Counted from the first letter of the stretch, positions 19,432 to 28,249 are shown. The stretch: 64,000 bases of DNA from an uncultured Burkholderiales bacterium (GCA_903871545.1 CAIQHG010000088.1:1-64000), one strand, 5' to 3'. Translations and numbers: made by a program. The notes: generated from the sequence alone by a model not told the origin.

Positions 19432-20463
19432 TTACTCACTGTTTTCTTCTGAATTTGCTCTTCTTTTCTCGCTAATTTGCCAATGCCACGCGTCTTTGCA
19501 CATCTGTTCAAGTGGTTTAGTTGCTCTCCACCCTAAGATTTCATTGGCCACGGCAGGATCCGCAAAGCACTGTGCGACGTCACCACTTCTGCGGGCAGCG
19601 ATTTTGAAGGGGATTTGTTGTCCACTCGCTTTTTCAAACGCACTAACCATCTCCAAAACCGAGTAACCTCGTCCTGTTCCTAAGTTGACGGTGATAAGGC
19701 CGGCGTTTTTTTCTAAGTACGATAGCGCGGCCAAATGACCATTGGCCAAATCAGTGACGTGGATGTAGTCCCTAACCCCAGTCCCATCAGGTGTATCGTA
19801 ATCGTCCCCCCACACATTCAAAACCTCACGCATTCCAGCTGCCACTTGCGCAACATAGGGCATCAAATTATTGGGCACACCAAGTGGATCCTCTCCAATA
19901 AGACCAGATTCATGAGCGCCTACTGGATTAAAGTAGCGTAGTCTTGCAATTCTCCAAGACGGATCAGCCGCTTGAACATCCATTAAGATTTCCTCAATCA
20001 TCAGCTTGGTCCGCCCGTAAGGGTTGGTCGTAGCCGTTGGGAAGCTCTCTTTGATCGGCACTGTGTGGGGATCACCGTAAACGGTTGCAGAGGAGGAGAA
20101 GACCATTGATTTAGGACCCACCCGTTGAAGCACTTTCAAAAGCGCTAAAGTACCTAGCACGTTATTTTCGTAATAAGTTAAGGGCTTTTCATTGGATTCT
20201 CCAACTGCTTTTAGACCCGCAAAATGTATAACAGATGCAAATTTTTGTTCACTTAGCACTTGTTCAACTAAGCCTGCATCTTTGATATCGCCTTTAATAA
20301 ATTCAGGCTGGGTTTTACAAAGGGGTGATAATCTATCGAGCACCTGGATTTTGCTGTTTGATAAGTTATCCAGAATCGTTACGGCGTAGCCTGCATGAGT
20401 TAAAGCCACACAAGTGTGTGAGCCAATATATCCAGTGCCTCCAGTTACGAGTATGCGGTCCAT
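19432..20463 (-). CDS. galE: UDP-glucose 4-epimerase
   Basis: GalE interconverts UDP-glucose and UDP-galactose. The 343-residue extended SDR shows ILVTGGTGYIGSHTCVALTH, VIHFAGLKAVGES, SSSATVYGDP, the catalytic YGRTKLMIEE, RYFNPVGAHESGLIGEDP and DYIHVTDLANGHLAAL. Its last dozen residues are charged and low-complexity. It is the first gene of the galE-rfbBDAC run, which with galU suggests a galactose- and rhamnose-containing surface glycan. Confidence 0.97.
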   Translation of the reverse strand: MDRILVTGGTGYIGSHTCVALTHAGYAVTILDNLSNSKIQVLDRLSPLCKTQPEFIKGDIKDAGLVEQVLSEQKFASVIHFAGLKAVGESNEKPLTYYENNVLGTLALLKVLQRVGPKSMVFSSSATVYGDPHTVPIKESFPTATTNPYGRTKLMIEEILMDVQAADPSWRIARLRYFNPVGAHESGLIGEDPLGVPNNLMPYVAQVAAGMREVLNVWGDDYDTPDGTGVRDYIHVTDLANGHLAALSYLEKNAGLITVNLGTGRGYSVLEMVSAFEKASGQQIPFKIAARRSGDVAQCFADPAVANEILGWRATKPLEQMCKDAWHWQISEKRRANSEENSE

Positions 20464-20608
20464 TTATACTTATGATACGTTAATCAACAACAAATCCAAT
20501 TGGTATGAGCGTATCTTATTTTTTGCTTAAATTGCAAAATTTATGACCAAAAGAGCAGCTTTGTACTACGCGAGTGCTCATTTTCCCTTCTTAACCACTC
20601 TCGCGCAC

Positions 20609-21439
20609 CTAGACACTGGCGCCCAAAGAAATTGAAAGCTTGTTTGAAGCTTCAAGCAGGTGTTTAACGTGCTTGACAATTTCAGCCTTTTTCATTCTCA
20701 CTGAGGGACCAAACACGGCTATAGCACCGACAATTTCACCTGTGTTCTTAAAAAACGGCGCTGCTATTGCTACCGCACCATCAATGACTTCTTCTTGACT
20801 GAGCGCATACCCTTTTTGACGAATAAGTTCTAATTCCTTTTTGAGATTTAATTTCTTATTTTTAACCGTAGGTATTGGCGCGGTTTCAAACTCTTGAATC
20901 AAATCTGTAAATGCAAGAATAGCTCTACCACTGGCGCCAACCGATATCAGCTCTTTATAGCCGACCCCCATTTTGTAACTAAGTGCGTGTTGACTCGCCA
21001 ACTCTGCTATGCAGACTCTGTTAAGACCCTGGAGTTGAAAAAGCACCACTGTTTCGCCTGTGAAATTCCACAAGTCCTCAAGAATTGGTTGCGCAATCTC
21101 TTTGAGATCTATGGCGCTTGACCATGCGTGAGCCATCTGAGCAACCGCGGGACCTAGTCTAAATTTGAGGGGCTCACTGCTTGATGAGATGAAGTCATTG
21201 TTCTCGAGTGTTTTAAGCAGCCTATAAAGGGTGGGTCGACTCAGGTTTACTTTATGCATGAGTTCAGAGGCGGACATAGAGTAGTTTTTGGCATTAAATG
21301 CCTTCAAAATATCAAGCGCTCTCTCAACTGCCCTCACGTTACCCACGCCTTTGTTGTGCTCGCGCGCGGGCACAGCAGAGGACTTATCCACAGCGCTCTT
21401 TGTGGAATTAGATATCTTAAATTTCACATCTTTGACCAA
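20609..21439 (-). CDS. IclR-family transcriptional regulator
   Basis: A 276-residue regulator: a basic N-terminal extension of about 35 residues, an IclR winged helix (VRAVERALDILKAFN through LSRPTLYRLLKTLENNDF, about residues 36-95) and the GAF-like effector domain (PILEDLWNFTGETVVLFQLQG, AGRAILAF-type SVGASGRAILAFT, DGAVAIAAPFF, IVGAIAVFGPS). The start is TTG at 21439, supported by GGAG seven bases upstream; no in-frame ATG fits. It diverges from the Rieske oxygenase operon across 154 bp and is its likely regulator; IclR members commonly control aromatic-acid catabolism. Confidence 0.92.
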   Translation of the reverse strand: MVKDVKFKISNSTKSAVDKSSAVPAREHNKGVGNVRAVERALDILKAFNAKNYSMSASELMHKVNLSRPTLYRLLKTLENNDFISSSSEPLKFRLGPAVAQMAHAWSSAIDLKEIAQPILEDLWNFTGETVVLFQLQGLNRVCIAELASQHALSYKMGVGYKELISVGASGRAILAFTDLIQEFETAPIPTVKNKKLNLKKELELIRQKGYALSQEEVIDGAVAIAAPFFKNTGEIVGAIAVFGPSVRMKKAEIVKHVKHLLEASNKLSISLGASV

Positions 21440-21464
21440 TGCATATCTCCGTTTCTATCAGTAG

Positions 21465-21474
21465 GGGTTAACCC
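21465..21474. promoter_or_regulatory. Candidate IclR operator (perfect palindrome)
   Basis: GGGTTAACCC is a perfect 10-bp palindrome, 25 bp in front of the IclR start in the divergent control region. It is a plausible autoregulatory or shared operator, but single short palindromes are weak evidence. Confidence 0.3.
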
Positions 21475-21579
21475 GCAAACACTTGATTACAGGCCACGCA
21501 CTAAGTAATGTTAGCGTATTATTACTCATCTAGTGGATTTCTGTCTCACCAGGCGGACAACTTTAAATCCAAACATTTT

Positions 21580-21585
21580 AAGGAG
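21580..21585 (+). promoter_or_regulatory. Ribosome-binding site fixing a TTG start
   Basis: AAGGAG ends 8 bases before the TTG at 21594, ideal spacing. The first in-frame ATG at 21606 would be 20 bases away, so TTG is preferred for the Rieske oxygenase. Confidence 0.7.
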
Positions 21586-21593
21586 AACGGATT

Positions 21594-22868
21594 TTGAATA
21601 AAGAAATGTCAGAAACTCTAACCCGAACAGGTTCGGGCACATTGATGGGGAACTTGATGCGCAGGTACTGGATACCTGTCATGAACTCTAGTGATATTAA
21701 GGAGGCTGACTCCCCCCAAGTCCGTGTACAGCTTTTAGGCGAGAAGCTCCTGGCTTTTAGAGATTCCGAGGGCAAGGTGGGTTTAATCAATGAGTTCTGC
21801 TCTCACAGAGGCGTCTCCTTATATTTCGGACGCAACGAGGAAAACGGTATTCGCTGTGCCTATCACGGCATTAAGTTTGACCGCAACGGCAAATGCGTTG
21901 ATGTGCCCGCAGCTCCTCAACTATGCGCTCGTATGAATATAAAAGCCTATCCCACTATTGAGCTTGCTGGGTTAGTGTGGACGTATATGGGGCCAGAAGA
22001 CAAAATGCCGGCCCCACCTGACCTTGAGTGGTGCAAACTTCCTGAGTCTCACGTCTTCATCACCAAGCGCATTCAAGAGTGTAATTACCTTCAGGCGATG
22101 GAAGGCGGTATTGATACCAGCCACGTCTCATTTGTCCACCGTTATGAGGTGGACCAAGATCCAATGCATAAAGGTGTTAAAGCGCTTGACTATATTAAAG
22201 CTGACGGAAATGTTATCTTCACCATTGAAGATATGCCCTACGGTCTAGTTCTCCTTGGCCGCAGAAAAGGGGACACTGATAGTTTTTACTGGCGCATTAC
22301 GCAGTGGCTGTTCCCTTGGTACACACTCATACCTCCTTTTGGACACCACTCTCTTGCCGGTCATGTATGGGTGCCAATTGATGACCATAATTGCTGGGCA
22401 TGGAGTATTAATTTCCACCCCGATAAACCACTATCAAGTGAAGAGCGCTCACAAATGGAGGAAGGCAAGGGTATTCACGTTCAGTACGAAGCACCAGGCA
22501 GCTTTAGGCCAATCGCCAACAAAGACAACGAATATATGATTGACCGTGTTGCACAAAAGGAGAAGAGGGCTTACAGCGGCGTGTTCGGCTTCTCAGCCCA
22601 AGACTACTCTTTGCAAGAAAGTATGGGGCCCATCCAAGATCATGAAAATGAGAAGCTGCTGCATACGGACAAAGCCATAGTGATGGCCAGAAAAATGTTG
22701 CTCGAGTCAGCTCAAAATCTGGCTAAAGGTATCGAGCCGCCTGCCTTAGACTCTTCCTCACAAAGGGTCAGAGCTGCAGGCGTACTTCTCGGCAAGGATG
22801 AGGATCCTATTAAATGGGCAAAAGAGCATTTAAGTGATAGCAATAAGCATCCTGTTTATTCAATCTAA
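21594..22868 (+). CDS. Rieske non-heme iron oxygenase, large subunit
   Basis: A 424-residue ring-hydroxylating oxygenase alpha subunit of the phthalate-4,5-dioxygenase-like branch. The Rieske [2Fe-2S] ligands are C69, H71, C88 and H91 (CSHRG and CAYHG). The catalytic domain has the mononuclear iron motif NYLQAMEGGIDTSHVSFVH with D174, H177 and H182, and a C-terminal ESMGPIQDHENEKLLHTDK typical of the group. It would hydroxylate or demethylate an aromatic or related carboxylate using electrons from a separate reductase, which is not encoded here. It is followed after 10 bp by a Bug receptor and then an SDR, forming one catabolic operon divergent from an IclR gene. Substrate unknown. Confidence 0.92.
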   Translation: MNKEMSETLTRTGSGTLMGNLMRRYWIPVMNSSDIKEADSPQVRVQLLGEKLLAFRDSEGKVGLINEFCSHRGVSLYFGRNEENGIRCAYHGIKFDRNGKCVDVPAAPQLCARMNIKAYPTIELAGLVWTYMGPEDKMPAPPDLEWCKLPESHVFITKRIQECNYLQAMEGGIDTSHVSFVHRYEVDQDPMHKGVKALDYIKADGNVIFTIEDMPYGLVLLGRRKGDTDSFYWRITQWLFPWYTLIPPFGHHSLAGHVWVPIDDHNCWAWSINFHPDKPLSSEERSQMEEGKGIHVQYEAPGSFRPIANKDNEYMIDRVAQKEKRAYSGVFGFSAQDYSLQESMGPIQDHENEKLLHTDKAIVMARKMLLESAQNLAKGIEPPALDSSSQRVRAAGVLLGKDEDPIKWAKEHLSDSNKHPVYSI

Positions 22869-22878
22869 AAAAGACTAT

Positions 22879-23874
22879 ATGATTTTTACTCTTCTAAGTG
22901 GTTTAAAAAAACTACCAATGCCGTGGGTTGCTGCGCTGCTTCTTCTGGGGCTCCAAAGCCTTGGGTTTGCACAGGTCTGGACCCCCTCTAAACCCATCCG
23001 GATCATTGTCCCGATCACAGGTAGCACCAATGATGTGTTGGCACGTCTGCTCGCTCCTAAATTACAAGAGGCTTTAGGGCAAACCGTTATCGTAGAAAAT
23101 AAACCCGGCGCAGGCGGAAACATAGGAGCAGATTACGTGGCAAAGTCTGCCCCTGATGGCTACACACTCCTAGTGGGCTACAACGGCCCCTTGGTAATTA
23201 ATCAAACACTCTTTGACAAAATGCCATATGATCCAGTTAAAGACCTTACCCCCATTACGCTGGCAGTTACCGCATCCCAATACTTAACAGTTAATGCCAA
23301 CTCGGGTTTTACAAGCTTAAAAGACTTTATCTCAAAAGCCAAAGCCAATCCTGGTAAATATTCTTATGCATCAATAGCTGTTGGGAGTGCGTCCCACCTG
23401 ACAATGGAGATGTTTAAAACCGATGCTGGTTTGGATATCACCCATATTCCTTACAAAGGATCAGGAGCAGCTGTAACGGATTTGATTGCAGGAAATGTAG
23501 ACGCGGGCTTCTTTGTCCCGGGCAACGTGCAGCAGTTTGTGAAAGATGGCCGCCTTAAATTACTGGCATCCTCGGGGAAGAAGAGATTTACCAGCACACC
23601 TGAAGTACCAACTATAAATGAATCAGGCTACAAAGATTTTGAAGCATCCTCTTGGATCGGCTTTCTTGCACCTGCAGGCACACCTACTAATGTGATCGAT
23701 AGGTACAACTCAGAGATTGTCAAAATACTTAAAATGCCCGATGTCCACACTAAATTGATAGATATGCAGTTTGATGTGGTCGGCTCAACTCCTGCTCAGT
23801 TTAAAGACTGGATCCAATCTGAGATACCCAAATGGGGCAAAGTTATTAAAATGACCGGCGCGCGAGCAGACTGA
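22879..23874 (+). CDS. Bug-family periplasmic solute-binding protein
   Basis: TctC/Bug receptor of 331 residues. Its signal peptide spans KKLPMPWVAALLLLGLQSLG with likely cleavage after FAQ. Family blocks: PSKPIRIIVPITGSTNDVL, VENKPGAGGNIGADYVAK, DGYTLLVGYNGP, HIPYKGSGAAVTDLIAGNV, SWIGFLAPAGTPTNV. In the first ligand loop it reads PITGSTND where most Bugs have P-x-G/A-G-G-x-x-D, so one usual glycine pair is replaced by Ser-Thr, which may change ligand choice. ATG at 22879, 10 bp after the oxygenase stop, is preferred over an in-frame GTG-like start at 22834 that overlaps that gene. It probably captures the substrate or precursor of the oxygenase. Confidence 0.92.
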   Translation: MIFTLLSGLKKLPMPWVAALLLLGLQSLGFAQVWTPSKPIRIIVPITGSTNDVLARLLAPKLQEALGQTVIVENKPGAGGNIGADYVAKSAPDGYTLLVGYNGPLVINQTLFDKMPYDPVKDLTPITLAVTASQYLTVNANSGFTSLKDFISKAKANPGKYSYASIAVGSASHLTMEMFKTDAGLDITHIPYKGSGAAVTDLIAGNVDAGFFVPGNVQQFVKDGRLKLLASSGKKRFTSTPEVPTINESGYKDFEASSWIGFLAPAGTPTNVIDRYNSEIVKILKMPDVHTKLIDMQFDVVGSTPAQFKDWIQSEIPKWGKVIKMTGARAD

Positions 23875-23882
23875 GTTAACTT

Positions 23883-24656
23883 ATGTACAGACTCAAAAAT
23901 AAGGTGGCAATAATCACAGGAGGGGGGTCCGGCATCGGGGCAGCAAGCACAGAACTCTTTTGCGCTCAAGGCGCTAGAGTCCTCATGGTTGACATAAACC
24001 AGGAGGCTCTTGAGAGGACTAAAAGCAATATATTAAAGACCAATCCCAACGCAGAAATCATCACTCACTTGGCCGACACGTCTAACGAGGCGCAAGCCTT
24101 GGTAGCTGTTCAAAAAGCAATTAAAGCATTTGGCAAACTTGATATTTTGATCAATAACGCCTCCATGCGTAATTATTCCACTTTATCCAATGTGAGCCAG
24201 CAGGAGTGGTTAGCAGTGGTCGGCGTGAACTTGATCGGAATATCCAACTACTGCAAAGCCGCTCTTCCTGAGCTTCGCAAATCAGGGCATTCAAGCATTG
24301 TGAATGTCTCCTCTTGCTACGCGGTCACGGGCAGGAGGGGCATGGGACTGTACGATTCGACCAAGGCCGCGCAACTCGCTTATACCCGAACGCTTGCTTT
24401 TGAGGAGGCTCAACATGGTGTCCGGGTTAACTCCATCAGTCCAGGATCTACGCTTACTGACTTTCATATTCAGCGCGCCTCAGCAAAGGGAAAAAGCGTA
24501 GAGCAGCTCAAGACCGAGAGAGCCACGACTTCATTACTCGGCCGATGGGCCTCTCCACTCGAGATAGCAAACCCCATTCTTTGGTTTGCTTCAGATGAGG
24601 CTTCATTCATCACAGGGACTAATTTGATGGTTGATGCGGGTCTTCACATCATGTAG
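23883..24656 (+). CDS. Short-chain dehydrogenase/reductase
   Basis: A 257-residue classical SDR: nucleotide motif ITGGGSGIGAAS (about residues 11-22), acidic VDINQ after strand 2 suggesting NAD(H), NNASM in place of the usual NNAG, catalytic Ser in IVNVSSCYAV, YDSTK as Tyr-x3-Lys, and the SPGSTLTDFH loop. It follows the Bug gene by 8 bp and ends the IclR-controlled operon, so it probably oxidises an alcohol or dihydrodiol intermediate. The exact reaction is unknown. Confidence 0.9.
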   Translation: MYRLKNKVAIITGGGSGIGAASTELFCAQGARVLMVDINQEALERTKSNILKTNPNAEIITHLADTSNEAQALVAVQKAIKAFGKLDILINNASMRNYSTLSNVSQQEWLAVVGVNLIGISNYCKAALPELRKSGHSSIVNVSSCYAVTGRRGMGLYDSTKAAQLAYTRTLAFEEAQHGVRVNSISPGSTLTDFHIQRASAKGKSVEQLKTERATTSLLGRWASPLEIANPILWFASDEASFITGTNLMVDAGLHIM

Positions 24657-24680
24657 AGTGTTGGAGAAATAGGTTATCAA

Positions 24681-24696
24681 AGGAAAACGTTTCCTG
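24681..24696. promoter_or_regulatory. LacI/PurR-like palindromic site before purU
   Basis: AGGAAAACGTTTCCTG has an 8-bp palindromic centre (AAACGTTT) with the central CG typical of LacI-family operators. It agrees with most fixed positions of the E. coli PurR consensus as I recall it. It lies about 170 bp before purU, a gene of one-carbon/purine metabolism. A true PurR is not expected in most betaproteobacteria, so the binding protein is unknown. Confidence 0.3.
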
Positions 24697-24742
24697 CAGT
24701 TATTTCAAAATCTAGCTTATATCAATTTATTAGCTATTTTTG

Positions 24743-24849
24743 GAGTCCTTTTGTCAAACGAGGACTCATTACTCTTATTCCTAAAGCCGCTCCTAAAACC
24801 CTTTCCAAAGAGTTTTCACCCCGGGGTTTACGCCGTTAATCGGTAAACC
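24743..24849 (+). other. Two hairpins in the purU leader
   Basis: GAGTCCT (24743-24749) pairs with AGGACTC (24761-24767), and GGTTTAC (24825-24831) pairs with GTAAACC (24843-24849). The second ends 14 bases before the purU ATG. Neither has a poly-T tail. They could be the degraded terminator of the upstream operon, or a 5' leader structure of purU; no known riboswitch pattern was recognised. Confidence 0.35.
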
Positions 24850-24863
24850 TACAATAGGGACCT

Positions 24864-25706
24864 ATGAATACTTACATTTTAAATCTACAGTGTCCTGATC
24901 GACCCGGTATCGTTCATACTGTTACAGCTTTTTTACTCTCACACTCATCTAACATTGAGGAGGCAGCGCAGTTTAATGACCCGGCGACTGGCTTATTTTT
25001 TATGAGAGTTAGATTTGCGTGTCCTGTTGAGATAACTTTACTCAAACAGGATTTAGCTCATTTAGCCACCGTTGAGAGCATGCAGTGCTCGCTACACAAT
25101 GCAAAAGAGAATATGAGAACGGTTATTTTTGTCAGCAAAGACGGTCACTGCCTTAATGATTTACTTTTCAGGTGCAAAAGTGGTCTCCTAGGCCTTGAGG
25201 TCAAGGCAATTATTAGCAACCATAAAGATTTTTATCAACTTGCTGCAAGTTACAACATTCCGTTTCACTACATTCCCATATCCGGATCGTCGAAAGATCA
25301 GGCGGAGGCTCGTCAATATGAAATCGTCCAAGCCGAGGGCGCTGAGCTTGTGATTTTGGCAAGATATATGCAAATACTATCAGATGATTTTTGTCGAAAA
25401 TTATCAGGCCGTGCAATTAATATTCACCACAGTTTCTTGCCAAGCTTTAAAGGTGCTAGGCCTTATTACCAAGCGCATGAGCGGGGAGTAAAGCTGATAG
25501 GTGCAACTGCACATTACGTTACTGCAGATCTTGATGAGGGCCCCATCATTGAACAAGATGTTGCGCGAGTAGATCACAGCAAAAGTGTGGAAGATTTAAC
25601 TGCAATCGGTCGAGATACGGAGGGTCAAGTGCTTGCCAGAGCGGTTAAATGGCATAGTGAACATAGAATTTTAATCAACGGTCATAAAACCGTTGTGTTT
25701 AAATAA
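24864..25706 (+). CDS. purU: Formyltetrahydrofolate deformylase
   Basis: PurU hydrolyses 10-formyl-THF to formate and THF, balancing one-carbon pools. The 280-residue protein has an N-terminal ACT domain (NLQCPDRPGIVHTVTAFLL, residues 5-85) and a formyltransferase-fold domain (VIFVSKDGHCLNDLLFRCKSG onward) with the catalytic INIHHSFLPSFKGARPYYQA, and the DEGPIIEQDVARVDH stretch. Asn-His-Asp catalytic residues are present. It is monocistronic as far as can be seen, preceded by 207 bp of structured non-coding sequence. Confidence 0.95.
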   Translation: MNTYILNLQCPDRPGIVHTVTAFLLSHSSNIEEAAQFNDPATGLFFMRVRFACPVEITLLKQDLAHLATVESMQCSLHNAKENMRTVIFVSKDGHCLNDLLFRCKSGLLGLEVKAIISNHKDFYQLAASYNIPFHYIPISGSSKDQAEARQYEIVQAEGAELVILARYMQILSDDFCRKLSGRAINIHHSFLPSFKGARPYYQAHERGVKLIGATAHYVTADLDEGPIIEQDVARVDHSKSVEDLTAIGRDTEGQVLARAVKWHSEHRILINGHKTVVFK

Positions 25707-25814
25707 TGCGTTGAAACTGTTGATTGTTTAGCCAGTTTTGAAAATTCAATCAGGGCCTTTTTTATTATTATCACCCCCAACACTTTAAATCATTACCAAC
25801 TTTAGGCGCTTCAT

Positions 25815-27329
25815 ATGTCAGAGACCTTAAACGATAATTTCCTCTCCTCAAGCGCAGAGAAATTGATCAGCGCTGAACTCCAAAAAACCGTAGTTACTGC
25901 TCTATCCAAAATTCTTGCAAAGCAAGACATTTTATTCACCCCAGAAGACACCACCCCTTATGAGTGCGATGGGCTGACGGCTTACCGTCAACGTCCACTT
26001 TGTGTTGCTATTCCTCAAAATCTAGAACAAGTTCAACAAATCCTAAAAGTTTGCCACTCTTTGGCAGTGCCTGTCATTGCACGTGGCGCTGGGACTGGAC
26101 TTTCTGGGGGTGCGATGCCCAGCCCAAAGGGCGTCACATTGTCATTGGCTCGGTTTAACAAAATCCTCAATATTGATCCACTCTCTCGCACTGCAGTTGT
26201 GCAGTGCGGAGTGAGAAACTTAGCCATAAGCGACGCAGTTTCTCACCTGGGTCTTTATTACGCACCAGATCCGTCTAGTCAAATTGCCTGCACGATAGGG
26301 GGAAATGTCGCAGAGAACTCAGGAGGTGTTCATTGTTTAAAGTACGGCCTGACCCTTCACAATGTGCTTAAGGTTAAGGGCTTTACAGTAGAGGGTGATC
26401 CTGTTGAATTTGGCTCAGAGGCTTTAGACAGTCCCGGTTTAGATTTATTACCCCTGATTGTTGGATCGGAGGGAATGCTTGCTATCACCACCGAGGTGGT
26501 TGTGAAGTTAACGCCCAAGCCTGAACTGGCTCGTTGCATAATGGCCAGTTTCGATGACATGCGCAAAGCGGGAGATGCGGTTGCTTGCATAATTGCAGCA
26601 GGCATCATCCCGGCAGGTCTTGAGATGATGGACAAGCCGATGACGGCGGCTGTGGAGGATTTTGTTCACGCTGGATATGATCTAAATGCCCAAGCCATTT
26701 TATTGTGTGAGTCGGATGGTACCGCACAGGAGGTAGCAGAGGAAATAGAGCGCATGACTCGCGTTCTAAACGAATGCGGTGCAACTGCTTTGAAAATCAG
26801 TCAGTCCGAGGAAGAGCGTCTGAGGTTTTGGAGTGGACGGAAAAACGCCTTTCCTGCGAGCGGTAGGCTCAGTCCTGACTATATGTGTATGGACTCGACA
26901 ATTCCAAGAAAGCGTTTGGCAGATATTTTGCTGGCGATCGCGCAGATGGAGCAGAAATACTCCCTTCGGTGCGCAAACGTTTTCCACGCAGGCGACGGCA
27001 ACCTTCACCCGCTTATATTATTTGATGCAAATGATCCCGATCAGCTTCACAGGGCTGAGCTTTTTGGCGCAGAGATCTTGGAGACGAGTGTAAAAATGGG
27101 TGGCACGGTCACGGGTGAGCACGGTGTTGGAGTCGAAAAACTAAACAGCATGTGCGTTCAGTTCAGCTCAGAGGAATTAGAACAAATGTTTAGTATCAAG
27201 CGTGCCTTTGATCCGCACGGATTGCTCAACCCTGGGAAAGTTATCCCAACTCTGCAGCGCTGCGTAGAGTACGGCCGTCAAGTGGTTCATCATGGCCAAG
27301 TAGCGCACCCCACACTGCCCAGGTTTTAA
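25815..27329 (+). CDS. GlcD-like FAD-linked oxidase
   Basis: A 504-residue PCMH-type FAD protein with a VAO/glycolate-oxidase fold. The FAD-binding half contains PVIARGAGTGLSGGAMP and IGGNVAENSGGVHCLKYG; the C-terminal half has NVFHAGDGNLHPLILFD, GTVTGEHGVGVEKL and FDPHGLLNPGKV. It matches the GlcD subunit of glycolate oxidase and bacterial D-lactate dehydrogenases. The glcE and glcF partners that usually follow are not adjacent; the next gene is convergent. It may work with partners elsewhere or as an independent D-2-hydroxyacid dehydrogenase, so I leave the symbol blank. Confidence 0.9.
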   Translation: MSETLNDNFLSSSAEKLISAELQKTVVTALSKILAKQDILFTPEDTTPYECDGLTAYRQRPLCVAIPQNLEQVQQILKVCHSLAVPVIARGAGTGLSGGAMPSPKGVTLSLARFNKILNIDPLSRTAVVQCGVRNLAISDAVSHLGLYYAPDPSSQIACTIGGNVAENSGGVHCLKYGLTLHNVLKVKGFTVEGDPVEFGSEALDSPGLDLLPLIVGSEGMLAITTEVVVKLTPKPELARCIMASFDDMRKAGDAVACIIAAGIIPAGLEMMDKPMTAAVEDFVHAGYDLNAQAILLCESDGTAQEVAEEIERMTRVLNECGATALKISQSEEERLRFWSGRKNAFPASGRLSPDYMCMDSTIPRKRLADILLAIAQMEQKYSLRCANVFHAGDGNLHPLILFDANDPDQLHRAELFGAEILETSVKMGGTVTGEHGVGVEKLNSMCVQFSSEELEQMFSIKRAFDPHGLLNPGKVIPTLQRCVEYGRQVVHHGQVAHPTLPRF

Positions 27330-27376
27330 AACATTTAGTTTGCACTCTATTGGTCGCGTAGGAGTTCTCGGGGTAG

Positions 27377-28087
27377 CTACGTTTTCCTGCGCTCCCCAAA
27401 CAATGCCGTTCCGACCCTAACCATCGTGCTGCCTGCGTAAATGGCTGCATTTATATCTGAACTCATACCCATAGATAAGGTATCAAATCGGACAGACGCA
27501 ATGGTGTTTCTTATCTGATCAAAAATAACCTTAGCCCGCGAATGTATAAGCACCTGCTTATCCCAGTCAGTTTGTGGATCAGGAATAGTCATAATTCCAC
27601 GTAATTCTAAATTTGGCAATTTCCTAACTTCATCAGCTAGCTCTAGAGCTAAAGCAGGATTCACCCCAGATTTGGTGGGGCCCGCATCAATATTAACTTG
27701 AAGGCAAACCTGCAATGGAGCAAGGTGTGCCGGACGTTGTTCGCTGAGTCTTTGTGCAATTTTAATTCTATCAATGCTTTGCACCCAGTCAAAGTGCTCT
27801 GCAACAAGCCGTGTCTTATTGCTTTGTAGTGGGCCGATAAAGTGCCAAATCAGGTCAAACTCGGGATGGTTTTTTTTAATATATTGAACTTTTTCGACGC
27901 CCTCTTGCACATAATTTTCAGCGAATTCTTGTTGCCCATATTGCGCGAGGTCGAGGACAATTTGCGCGAGGAAATTTTTTGATACGGCTAAAAGCTTTAT
28001 ATCAGCAGGATGCCGGCCGGCAGAACGTGCGCTTTCTTCAATAATTTGCTTGACGTTAGCCAAATTTGATTTTATTAAATCCGTCAT
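27377..28087 (-). CDS. yggS: YggS-family PLP homeostasis protein
   Basis: A 236-residue PLP-binding barrel of the YggS/PROSC family, which buffers pyridoxal phosphate and affects amino-acid and keto-acid balance. It has LLAVSKNF with the PLP lysine (near residue 38), FAENYVQEGVEKV, IWHFIGPLQSNKTR, LQVNIDAGPTKSGV and a final LSMGMSSDINAAI-MVRVGTALFG. I place the start at ATG 28087 (MTDLIKSNL) with AAAGAG just upstream; the frame extends 14 codons further. It converges with the GlcD-like gene and diverges from the hydroxyacid dehydrogenase. Confidence 0.93.
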   Translation of the reverse strand: MTDLIKSNLANVKQIIEESARSAGRHPADIKLLAVSKNFLAQIVLDLAQYGQQEFAENYVQEGVEKVQYIKKNHPEFDLIWHFIGPLQSNKTRLVAEHFDWVQSIDRIKIAQRLSEQRPAHLAPLQVCLQVNIDAGPTKSGVNPALALELADEVRKLPNLELRGIMTIPDPQTDWDKQVLIHSRAKVIFDQIRNTIASVRFDTLSMGMSSDINAAIYAGSTMVRVGTALFGERRKT

Positions 28088-28249
28088 TATTCTCTTTATG
28101 CTTAAGTTTGAAGAGCCTATAGTGCACACCGCCCTTTTTCTTATTATCTGGGAAATGAATTCGGAAAATCCCTCCTTCGCGCTGAATTATTAATCCAAAA
28201 GCACAATTAGGCTCTATCATTATGCTTTCATTCACTCTCAACCTTTGCT

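Noticed and set aside
15872-20463. Rhamnose cluster considered as a horizontally acquired island
   Set aside because: No integrase, repeats, tRNA edge or obvious base-composition break; gene order is ordinary for a chromosomal rml set.
28056-28241. 61-residue minus-strand ORF before yggS
   Set aside because: It overlaps the yggS start in another frame, has only a weak ribosome site and no recognisable domain.
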